The position numbers and the translations under genes are program-made. Below the pieces are notes generated by a model. The model made no database searches. It was given only the letters and a program-made list of their open reading frames with translations, and was not told the DNA's origin. A stretch of DNA of 64,000 nucleotides from Streptomyces bathyalis (GTDB taxonomy: Bacteria; Actinomycetota; Actinomycetes; Streptomycetales; Streptomycetaceae). Positions 22,800 to 30,618 of this stretch are shown here, piece by piece (position 1 is the stretch's first letter; every line of letters starts with the position of its first letter). Location: the NCBI RefSeq assembly GCF_015910445.1, contig NZ_CP048882.1, positions 4,957,501 through 5,021,500 of the forward strand. The letters are read 5' to 3'.

Positions 22800-23330
22800 T
22801 CAGGGCCGGTCCGACGGCGACTGGCCGTCCAGCTCGACCGCCGCGCAGCGCCAGCGCCGGTCTGGGCAGAGCTCCAGGCGGAAGGCCATGGCCCGCTGCC
22901 GGTTGCCCGTAACGATCCGCGCGAACGCCTCGATCACACCGTCGCTGGGACGGGTGCCACGTGCGTCCAGCACGGCCGGACTCGTACGGTCCGCTCCGCG
23001 CGGGCGCAGCGGAGCGCGCGAGGCGAGGCCGGAGAGCTCTTCGTAGGCGGAGCTGCGGATGTGTCCCAGAAGCGAGTGGACGGGGCGCTGGCCGCTGAGC
23101 ACGAGCACCAGGCGGCTGGCGAACCAGAACGGCGGCTGCCGCTCCCGTTCCCTCGCGGCTGCGGCCCTCAGTGCGGAGGCCGAGGGGGAGGCGGAGGGGC
23201 GGGGCGTGACGGGCCCTGGACGCCGGATCTCAGGACGGCGCGAGTCCCGGCGTCCCGGCGGGGCCTTGCGTGCGGTGGTCCGGCGGCTCCGGGGCGAGGC
23301 GGCCGCGGGTGGTGTGGGCATGGCGTCCAT
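22800..23330 (-). CDS. Rv3235 family protein
   Basis: A 176-residue protein of the actinobacterial Rv3235 family. The N-terminal third is Arg/Pro/Ala-rich and low complexity. The conserved part starts at about 75 (RLVLVLSGQRPVHSLLGHIRSSAYEELSGL) and continues through GVIEAFARIVTGNRQRAMAFRLE and RRWRCAAVELDG. The gene sits beside secA in many actinobacteria, here converging on it, but no function is established. Alternative start: a second ATG three codons in. A 14-bp perfect palindrome lies about 90 bp upstream of the start. Confidence 0.85.
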   Translation of the reverse strand: MDAMPTPPAAASPRSRRTTARKAPPGRRDSRRPEIRRPGPVTPRPSASPSASALRAAAARERERQPPFWFASRLVLVLSGQRPVHSLLGHIRSSAYEELSGLASRAPLRPRGADRTSPAVLDARGTRPSDGVIEAFARIVTGNRQRAMAFRLELCPDRRWRCAAVELDGQSPSDRP

Positions 23331-23416
23331 GAGTCCCCCGACAAGTGACGAGAAGTGGTTGAGCGGTCATGAGAAGCAGCGGCGTACGGCCATGGGAGGC
23401 CGCCGGGCGCCGGTGT

Positions 23417-23430
23417 CTACCGAGCGGTAG
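23417..23430. promoter_or_regulatory. 14-bp palindrome, operator-like
   Basis: CTACCG-AG-CGGTAG, perfect arms around a 2-bp centre. It lies in the 323-bp divergent gap between the Rv3235-like and DUF6912 genes. On the minus strand it overlaps a possible -35/-10 pair (GTTGAG, then TAGACA 16 bp later). The shape suits a TetR-type repressor site, but no regulator is encoded nearby. I see nothing else certain in this gap. Confidence 0.4.
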
Positions 23431-23653
23431 CTTCGCTCAACGTTGTATCTGCGTGACCGTGCGGTCGCAATGCGTGACGAACTGTGCGGCGGACCGCCCT
23501 CGCGATTCACCTATCAGGACGTCAGCCGGAACAAGATTGACGTCTGAGCCCTCTCACCTGCGGCTTTGCACGAAGTCCGGGCGGCGGGCCGGTGGTGCGG
23601 GGCCCGTATCCTGGCGTGGCACACCCTCCGGCGATACACGAAAGCGGCAGCCC

Positions 23654-24166
23654 ATGCGTGTCTACGTGCCCCTGACCTTCCCCGCGCTGCGCGACGCCCA
23701 CCGGGCCGGCGAGCTGGCGCCGGAGCGCGGCGGTACGGTCGCGTACGCGGTCACGCCTGGCCTGCGCGAGTGGTATCTCTCCGACGACAGCGAGGAGTTG
23801 GAGTACGCGGCGCTCAACCGTGCCGCCCAGGCGTCGCTCAGGCTGCTGGCCGGGAAGCCGGAGGTTCCCCGCCGCCGCGTGGTCGTCGCCCTTGACGTGG
23901 CCGACGGCGTGGTCTCCTTCGACCCCGACCACGGTCTGGCCCGTGAATCCCTCGGGGAGGTGCGCATCGAGGGCCCGGTACCGCTGTCGAAGGCGGCGGC
24001 CGTGCACGTGGACTCCGACGAGGCCGAGGCGGACGTGACCGCGGCGGCCGATGCGCTCGGCGCTGCCGACATGGGCGACGACGACGCCCGGTTCACGGTG
24101 GACGGAGCCGAGGACCACGAGCTGCTCTGGTACGCCACGCAGGAGATCCCGCACCTGGCCGACTGA
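23654..24166 (+). CDS. DUF6912 family protein
   Basis: A 170-residue soluble protein conserved in streptomycetes. It begins MRVYVPLTFPALRDAHRAGEL and ends with an acidic segment (LLWYATQEIPHLAD). No signal peptide, membrane segment or catalytic motif is visible. It precedes a HAD phosphatase gene by 125 bp in the same direction. Start ATG chosen because the conserved sequence begins there; the ribosome binding site is poor. Function unknown. Confidence 0.85.
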   Translation: MRVYVPLTFPALRDAHRAGELAPERGGTVAYAVTPGLREWYLSDDSEELEYAALNRAAQASLRLLAGKPEVPRRRVVVALDVADGVVSFDPDHGLARESLGEVRIEGPVPLSKAAAVHVDSDEAEADVTAAADALGAADMGDDDARFTVDGAEDHELLWYATQEIPHLAD

Positions 24167-24291
24167 CGGTGCGCCGCGCGGGCACCGGGTCCGGCACCGG
24201 CTGAAGTCCCGCGAGTGGCGGTACCGGGCGACGGGTCAGGACGGCCGAATCCGGTATCGCGTTGTCAGACCACCGACGTACCGTCGTAAGC

Positions 24292-24969
24292 ATGGGTCTT
24301 GGTAAGAAGCACAGACGGTCCGCTCACATCGTCTGGGACTGGAACGGCACGCTGCTGCACGACATCGACGCCGTCATCGCCGCGACGAACGCAGCCTTCG
24401 CCGAGCTCGGGCACCCTTCCATCACCCTGGAGCGCTACCGCGAGCTGTACTGCGTCCCCGTCCCGCGGTTCTACGAGCGGCTGATGGGGCGCCTGCCCAG
24501 CGCCGAGGAGTGGGAGGTGATGGACGAGGCCTTCCACCGGCACTACTGGCGGCAGGCGCAGCACGCGGGCCTGGCCGACGGTGCACCCGAACTGCTCGCG
24601 GGTCTTGCGGAAGCCGGGCACACGCAGTCGCTGTGCTCGCTGGCTCCGCACGACCGGCTCGTCCCGCTCCTGCGTACGCACGGGATCGACGGGCACTTCG
24701 TACGCATCGACGGCGCGAGGGGGCCCACGGGAGGCGGCAAGGCCGAGCAGATGGCGCGCCATCTGCTGTCCCTGCACGGGGTACGGGCGGAGCGCACGGT
24801 TGTCATCGGGGACGCTGTCGACGATGCGATGGCCGCGGCGCACGTGGGCGCCCGTGCCGTGCTCTACACGGGCGGTTCGCACAGCCGGAGGAGTCTGGAG
24901 ACGGCCGGCGTGCCCGTGGTGGACACCTTGGCCGAGGCCGTCGAGGCGGCCGAAAAGATAACCGCATAG
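24292..24969 (+). CDS. HAD family hydrolase (phosphoglycolate phosphatase-like)
   Basis: A 225-residue HAD phosphatase. Motif I is WDWNGTLLHD (nucleophile Asp16); this replaces the more common DxDGT by DWNGT. The cap domain spans about 25-90, motif II is in CSLAPHDR, the motif III lysine is in GGGKAEQM and motif IV is VIGDAVDDAMAA. Likely acts on a small phosphorylated metabolite; substrate unknown. It precedes the glutamate dehydrogenase by 443 bp of noncoding or leader sequence. ATG start at MGLGKKHRRSAHIV. Confidence 0.9.
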   Translation: MGLGKKHRRSAHIVWDWNGTLLHDIDAVIAATNAAFAELGHPSITLERYRELYCVPVPRFYERLMGRLPSAEEWEVMDEAFHRHYWRQAQHAGLADGAPELLAGLAEAGHTQSLCSLAPHDRLVPLLRTHGIDGHFVRIDGARGPTGGGKAEQMARHLLSLHGVRAERTVVIGDAVDDAMAAAHVGARAVLYTGGSHSRRSLETAGVPVVDTLAEAVEAAEKITA

Positions 24970-25180
24970 GCGAATTCCGGATCGCCGGTGCCAACGGGGG
25001 CCGCCGGCAAGGCAGTCCGGGCGGTCGGGGCCGCAACGGACCGGGAGAAATCCAGGAGTCGGGCGGTGAGGAAACGGTGCAGGAAGGACAGCCGTACGGC
25101 CACGTCACGCGGGGTGGGCGGCCGACGTTGCTGTCCACACCGTCCAAGAGCAACCCTTGATTTTGTACACATAAGGTCTA

Positions 25181-25210
25181 TGACGGCCCCCGGCACGGTG
25201 GCTGTAGCCT
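25181..25210 (+). promoter_or_regulatory. Possible promoter upstream of the glutamate dehydrogenase
   Basis: TGACGG (25181-25186) and TAGCCT (25205-25210) with an 18-bp spacer; +1 would fall at the GTG at 25217. A second candidate with TTGATT at 25157 and TATGAC at 25179 overlaps it. Both are inferred by eye. The rest of the 443-bp gap (24970-25412) shows no other clear element. Confidence 0.35.
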
Positions 25211-25216
25211 ACGGGC

Positions 25217-25474
25217 GTGATCAGCGCGATATCTCCCGGGGGCTCCACGGCCCCCGCCCGGTGCCCGTTGCGCGACAGCGCCAAGGGCCGCCGCTGGTCG
25301 TACTCCACGGCACGCGTCGAGCCCCGGGCCACCGCCCGCGTTCCGATGCCGTGTCCGGACAAGCCCCCGCCATTTCACGTCACGCAACGGCGCGCGACAG
25401 GAGCCACAGGACATGCAGACCAAGCTGGACGAAGCAAAGGCCGAGCGGCTGGCAGAAGCCGCCCGGGTAGCTGA
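25217..25474 (+). CDS. Possible leaderless 85-codon upstream reading frame overlapping gdh
   Basis: Starts with GTG seven bases after the TAGCCT hexamer, so it could be translated as a leaderless message, and ends 62 bases inside the glutamate dehydrogenase gene in another frame. The predicted peptide is Arg/Pro/Ala-rich (ISAISPGGSTAPARC, RRWSYSTARVEPRATARV) and resembles nothing I know. It may be chance in GC-rich DNA, or a translated leader that couples to the dehydrogenase. Confidence 0.25.
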   Translation: MISAISPGGSTAPARCPLRDSAKGRRWSYSTARVEPRATARVPMPCPDKPPPFHVTQRRATGATGHADQAGRSKGRAAGRSRPGS

Positions 25475-28400
25475 AGAGAGCCCGGCCGGGGGACAGCACC
25501 CGGCGAGGGGTCTCGAGAACGGAGCGCTCAGGGCGTTCCTCCAGCGCTACTACCTGCACACCGCTCCCGAGGACCTCACGGACCGCGACCCGGTCGACAT
25601 CCTCGGTGCGGCGTTCTCGCACTACCGTCTCGCGCAGGAGCGGCCGCAGGGCACGGCCAACGTCCGCGTGCACACCCCTTCGGTGGACGAGAACGGCTGG
25701 ACCTGCACGCACACGGTCATCGAGGTCGTCACGGACGACATGCCCTTCCTCGTGGACTCGGTCACGAACGAGCTGTCACGGCAGAACCGTGGCATCCACG
25801 TCGTGATCCACCCCCAGATGATCGTGCGCCGCGACGTCGCCGGGAAGCTGCTCGAGGTGATGGACGCCGGGCGGGACAAGCTCGCTCACGCCCCGGTGCG
25901 GGAGTTGCCGCACGACGCCCTCACTGAGTCCTGGATCCACGTCGAGATCGACCGTGAGACCGAGCGTGACGACCTCAAGCAGATCACGGACGATCTGCTG
26001 CGCGTCCTCTCCGACGTGCGTGAATCCGTCGAGGACTGGGGCAAGATGCGCGGTGCCGCGCTCGGCATCGCCGACGAGCTGGACGGCCGGCCCATCGCCA
26101 CGGACGTGCCGTCCCAGGACGTCGAGGAGGCGCGGGAGCTCCTGCGCTGGCTCGCCGACGACCACTTCACGTTCCTGGGCTTCCGCGAGTACGAGCTGAC
26201 GCAGGAAGTCCCGGACGGCAACGGGGAGTTGACGCTCACGCCGGTCCCGGGCACGGGCCTCGGCATCCTGCGGTCCGACCCGCAGCAGACCTCGGCCGAG
26301 GACGGGCACCCCGTCTCGCCGTCCTTCAGCCGTCTGCCCGCGGATGCCCGCGCCAAGGCCCGCGAGCACCGACTGCTGGTGCTGACGAAGGCCAACAGCC
26401 GCGCCACCGTGCACCGTTCCTCGTACCTCGACTACGTGGGCGTGAAGAAGTTCGACTCCGAGGGCAACGTCGTCGGGGAGCGGCGCTTCCTCGGCCTCTT
26501 CTCCTCCGCCGCGTACACCGAATCGGTGCGCCGTGTGCCTGTGATCCGCCGCAAGGTCGCGGAGGTGCTCAGCTCCGCGGGATTCGCTCCGGACAGCCAC
26601 GCAGGGCGCGACCTGCTGCAGATCCTGGAGACCTACCCGCGCGACGAGCTGTTCCAGATCCCCGTCGACCAGCTGCGCTCGATCGCCACGTCGGTGCTCT
26701 ATCTGCAGGAGCGTCGCCAGCTGCGGCTGTACCTGCGCAAGGACGAGTACGGGCGGTACTACTCGGCGCTGGTCTATCTGCCGCGCGACCGCTACACGAC
26801 GACGGTCCGGCTGCGGCTGACGGAGATCCTCACCGACGAACTGGGCGGCACCAACGTCGACTTCAGCGTCTGGAACACCGAATCGGTGCTGACCCGGCTC
26901 CACTTCGTGGTCCGCCTCAAGCCCGGTTCGCGGCTGCCCGAGCTCACCGACGGCGAGGTCGACCGGATCGAGAGCCGTCTGGTGGAGGCCGCGCGCTCCT
27001 GGGCCGACGGATACGCGGAGGCGCTCACTGCCGAGTTCGGCGAGGAACAGGCCGCGGAGCTGGGCCACCTGTACAGCGCGAACTCCTTCCCCGAGGGGTA
27101 CAAGGCCGACTTCCCCCCGCGTGCCGCCGTCGCCGACCTCCAGCATCTGAACAAGCTCGCCCGAGGAGAGGGCACCGCCGACTTCTCACTCAGCCTGTAC
27201 GAGCCGGTCGGTGCGGGCCCGGGCGAGCGCAGATTCAAGATCTTCCGCATCGGTGAGCCCGTTTCCCTCTCGGCCGTCCTCCCGGCCTTGCAGGCGATGG
27301 GCGTCGAGGTCGTCGACGAGCGTCCGTACGAGCTGCGCTGCAGCGACAAGAGCAGGGCGTGGATCTACGACTTCGGTCTGCGCATGCCCGTCTCCCACGC
27401 GCACGGCCTCGGCGAGGACGCCCGCGAGCGCTTCCAGGACGCCTTCACCGCCGTATGGACGGGCCGCGCGGAGAACGACGGGCTCAACTCGCTGGTGCTC
27501 TCCGCCGGTCTGACCTGGCGCCAGGCGATGGTGCTGCGTGCGTACGCGAAGTATCTGCGGCAGGCCGGCGCCACCTTCAGCCCGACGTACATGGAGGACA
27601 CCCTCCGGCACAACGTGCACACGACGCGGCTGCTGGTGAACCTCTTCGAAGCCCGTCTCGACCCCAGCCGCTCGCGCGCCGGGCACGAGCTGACGGACGG
27701 GCTGATGGAGGAGCTGGACGGCGCGCTGGACCAGGTCGCGAGCCTCGACGAGGACCGGATCCTGCGTTCCTTTCTCACCGTCATCAGGGCCACGCTGCGC
27801 ACCAACTACTTCCAGAGCACCGGCGCGGGCAGCAGGGCCGGAGGAGCGAAGGACCCGTCGGCCGGGCCGCACGAGTACCTGTCCGTCAAGCTCGACCCGC
27901 AGGCCATCCCCGATCTCCCGGCGCCGCGGCCCGAGTACGAGATCTGGGTGTACTCGCCGCGAGTCGAGGGCGTGCATCTGCGCTTCGGCAAGGTCGCGCG
28001 CGGCGGTCTGCGCTGGTCGGACAGGCGGGAGGACTTCCGCACCGAGATCCTCGGCCTGGTCAAGGCGCAGGAGGTCAAGAACACGGTCATCGTGCCGGTC
28101 GGCGCCAAGGGCGGCTTCGTCTGCAAGCAGCTGCCGGACCCGGCGGAGGACCGCGACGCGTGGCTGGCCGAGGGCATCGGCTGCTACAAGACCTTCATCT
28201 CGGGTCTGCTCGACATCACGGACAACCTCGTCGCCGGTGATGTCGTCCATCCGGAGGACGTGGTCCGACACGACGAGGACGACACGTACCTCGTCGTCGC
28301 CGCCGACAAGGGCACCGCGACGTTCTCCGACATCGCCAACGAGGTCGCGGAGGCCTACGGATTCTGGCTCGGTGACGCCTTCGCCTCCGGCGGTTCCGCC

Positions 28401-30410
28401 GGGTACGACCACAAGGGCATGGGCATCACCGCCCGCGGCGCCTGGGAGTCCGTCAAGCGGCACTTCCGCGAGCTGGGCCACGACACCCAGACGCAGGACT
28501 TCACGGTGGTGGGCGTCGGCGACATGTCGGGCGACGTGTTCGGGAACGGCATGCTGCTGTCCGAGCACATCAGGCTCGTCGCGGCCTTCGACCACCGGCA
28601 CATCTTCCTCGACCCCGAGCCCGACGCGGCCACCTCGTACGCCGAGCGCCGCCGGCTCTACGACCTGCCGCGCTCCTCCTGGGAGGACTACGACACCTCG
28701 CTGATCTCCGCGGGTGGCGGCGTCTATCCGCGCACCGCGAAGTCGGTGCCCGTCACTCCGCAGGTGCGGGCGGCCCTCGGCATCGAGGCGAAAGCCGGAA
28801 AGGTCACCCCCGCCGAGCTGATGCGGGCGATCCTCGCCGCGCCGGTCGATCTGCTGTGGAACGGCGGCATCGGTACGTACGTCAAGGCGTCGACGGAGTC
28901 CAACGCGGACGCCGGCGACAAGGCCAACGACGCCATCCGCATCGACGGCGAGGACCTGCGGGTGAAGGTCGTCGGCGAGGGCGGCAACCTCGGCCTGACG
29001 CAGCTGGGCCGCATCGAGTTCGCCCTGAACGGCGGCCGCGTCAACACCGACGCCATCGACAACAGCGCGGGCGTGGACACCTCCGACCACGAGGTGAACA
29101 TCAAGATCCTGCTCAACGCGGTCGTGGCGAACGGCGACATGACCGTCAAGCAGCGCAACAGCCTGCTGTCGGAGATGACCGACGAGGTGGGTGAGCTCGT
29201 CCTGCGCAACAACTACGCGCAGAACACCGCGCTGGCCAACTCGATCGAGGTCGCACCGGGTCTGCTCCAGGCCCACCACCGGCACATGCGCCGGCTGGCC
29301 AAGGAGGGCAGGCTCGACAGGGAGCTGGAGTTCCTGCCCAGCGACAAGCAGATCCGTGACCGGCTCGCGGCCGGACAGGGCCTGACGCAGCCGGAGTTGG
29401 CGGTGCTGCTCGCGTACACCAAGATCTCGCTGTCGGACGACCTGATCAGCACTCAGCTCCCCGACGACCCGTATCTCCAGCAGCTGGGTCACGCCTACTT
29501 CCCGCGCCAGCTGCGCGAGCGGTTCCCCGAGGAGATCATCGGCCACGCGCTGCGCCGCGAGATCGTCACGACGCTGCTGGTCAACGACACGGTCAACACC
29601 GGCGGTTCGAGCTTCGCGCACCGCATGAAGGAGGAGACGGGCGCGTCGACGGAGGAGGTCGTGCGCGCGCACACAGCCGCCCGCGCCATCTTCCGGCTCG
29701 GTGAGATCTGGGACGAGGCGGAGGCGCTCGACAATGTCGTCGCGGCCGACGTGCTCACCAGCATCAGGCTCCAGTCGCGCCGCCTCGTCGAGCGGGGCAC
29801 GCGCTGGCTGCTGAACAACCGCCCGCAGCCGCTGCAACTCGCCGAGACCATCGAGCTGTTCAGCGACCGGGTCGCGGAGGTGTGGGACGAGCTGCCCAAG
29901 CTCCTCAAGGGCGACGACCGCGTCTGGCACCAGGCCATCCTGGACAGGCTCGACGAGGCCGGTGTTCCGTCCGAACTGGCGATGCGGGTGGCCGGGTTCT
30001 CCGCGGCCTTCTCCGGACTGGACGTGGTGGCCGTCGCCGACCGCACGGGCGTGCAACTGCTCGACGTCGCCGCCGTCTACTACGACTTGGCGGACCGGCT
30101 CGGCATCACGCAGCTCCAGGAGCGGGTCAGCGAACTGCCGCGCGCCGACAGGTGGCAGTCCATGGCCCGTGCGGCGATCCGCGAAGACCTGTACGCGGCA
30201 CACCAGTTGATCTCCGCGGACGTGCTCTCGGAGGGCGACGGCACGGCGACGCCCGAGCAGCGGTACGAGAAGTGGGAGGCGAAGAACGCGACGATCCTCT
30301 CGCGTGCCCGCGCCACCCTCGACGAGATCCAGGCGTCGGAGACCTTCGACCTGGCCAACCTCTCGGTCGCGATGCGGACGATGCGCACGCTGCTGCGCAG
30401 CAACCGGTGA
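25413..30410 (+). CDS. NAD-specific glutamate dehydrogenase (large, 180-kDa class)
   Basis: Oxidative deamination of glutamate to 2-oxoglutarate with NAD; catabolic, cytoplasmic. 1665 residues, matching the 180-kDa class. An N-terminal region with ACT-like segments (THTVIEVVTDDMPFLVDSV; LRWLADDHFTFLGFREYEL) is followed by the catalytic core near 860-900 (RFGKVARGGLRWSDRREDF; KNTVIVPVGAKGGF) and the dinucleotide-binding part (VVGVGDMSGDVFGNGMLLS), with a long C-terminal helical region. ATG chosen at MQTKLDEAKAERL with AGGAG 6-11 bases upstream. Single-gene unit ended by two hairpins. In this class the N- and C-terminal regions are thought to be regulatory. Confidence 0.96.
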   Translation: MQTKLDEAKAERLAEAARVAEESPAGGQHPARGLENGALRAFLQRYYLHTAPEDLTDRDPVDILGAAFSHYRLAQERPQGTANVRVHTPSVDENGWTCTHTVIEVVTDDMPFLVDSVTNELSRQNRGIHVVIHPQMIVRRDVAGKLLEVMDAGRDKLAHAPVRELPHDALTESWIHVEIDRETERDDLKQITDDLLRVLSDVRESVEDWGKMRGAALGIADELDGRPIATDVPSQDVEEARELLRWLADDHFTFLGFREYELTQEVPDGNGELTLTPVPGTGLGILRSDPQQTSAEDGHPVSPSFSRLPADARAKAREHRLLVLTKANSRATVHRSSYLDYVGVKKFDSEGNVVGERRFLGLFSSAAYTESVRRVPVIRRKVAEVLSSAGFAPDSHAGRDLLQILETYPRDELFQIPVDQLRSIATSVLYLQERRQLRLYLRKDEYGRYYSALVYLPRDRYTTTVRLRLTEILTDELGGTNVDFSVWNTESVLTRLHFVVRLKPGSRLPELTDGEVDRIESRLVEAARSWADGYAEALTAEFGEEQAAELGHLYSANSFPEGYKADFPPRAAVADLQHLNKLARGEGTADFSLSLYEPVGAGPGERRFKIFRIGEPVSLSAVLPALQAMGVEVVDERPYELRCSDKSRAWIYDFGLRMPVSHAHGLGEDARERFQDAFTAVWTGRAENDGLNSLVLSAGLTWRQAMVLRAYAKYLRQAGATFSPTYMEDTLRHNVHTTRLLVNLFEARLDPSRSRAGHELTDGLMEELDGALDQVASLDEDRILRSFLTVIRATLRTNYFQSTGAGSRAGGAKDPSAGPHEYLSVKLDPQAIPDLPAPRPEYEIWVYSPRVEGVHLRFGKVARGGLRWSDRREDFRTEILGLVKAQEVKNTVIVPVGAKGGFVCKQLPDPAEDRDAWLAEGIGCYKTFISGLLDITDNLVAGDVVHPEDVVRHDEDDTYLVVAADKGTATFSDIANEVAEAYGFWLGDAFASGGSAGYDHKGMGITARGAWESVKRHFRELGHDTQTQDFTVVGVGDMSGDVFGNGMLLSEHIRLVAAFDHRHIFLDPEPDAATSYAERRRLYDLPRSSWEDYDTSLISAGGGVYPRTAKSVPVTPQVRAALGIEAKAGKVTPAELMRAILAAPVDLLWNGGIGTYVKASTESNADAGDKANDAIRIDGEDLRVKVVGEGGNLGLTQLGRIEFALNGGRVNTDAIDNSAGVDTSDHEVNIKILLNAVVANGDMTVKQRNSLLSEMTDEVGELVLRNNYAQNTALANSIEVAPGLLQAHHRHMRRLAKEGRLDRELEFLPSDKQIRDRLAAGQGLTQPELAVLLAYTKISLSDDLISTQLPDDPYLQQLGHAYFPRQLRERFPEEIIGHALRREIVTTLLVNDTVNTGGSSFAHRMKEETGASTEEVVRAHTAARAIFRLGEIWDEAEALDNVVAADVLTSIRLQSRRLVERGTRWLLNNRPQPLQLAETIELFSDRVAEVWDELPKLLKGDDRVWHQAILDRLDEAGVPSELAMRVAGFSAAFSGLDVVAVADRTGVQLLDVAAVYYDLADRLGITQLQERVSELPRADRWQSMARAAIREDLYAAHQLISADVLSEGDGTATPEQRYEKWEAKNATILSRARATLDEIQASETFDLANLSVAMRTMRTLLRSNR

Positions 30411-30462
30411 ACGACCCGAAGAGCTGAGAGCGGCCCTGCCGGGAGAAGTCCCGGCAGCGCCC

Positions 30463-30498
30463 GGCGGTCCCCGTGCGGTCACCCGTACGGGGACCGCC
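30463..30498 (+). terminator. Terminator after the glutamate dehydrogenase
   Basis: A 12-bp perfect stem (GGCGGTCCCCGT with ACGGGGACCGCC) and 12-nt loop. It is preceded by a smaller 9-bp stem-loop at 30436-30457 (CTGCCGGGA with TCCCGGCAG). Confidence 0.75.
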
Positions 30499-30618
30499 GT
30501 GTGTGAGCCCGACCCTGGGTCCGTGGCCCCGGCACGCCACGGGGCACGCGTTCGGGCGTACCCAGGGCGCACGGTCCGCGCCGCCGGTCTTCACTGGAGA
30601 GGACCGCAGGGGAGGCCC

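Noticed and set aside
25776..30572. Very long minus-strand frames across the glutamate dehydrogenase
   Set aside because: Low-complexity Val/Arg/Leu/Asp sequence with no motifs, complementary to a clear enzyme gene; a GC-bias shadow.
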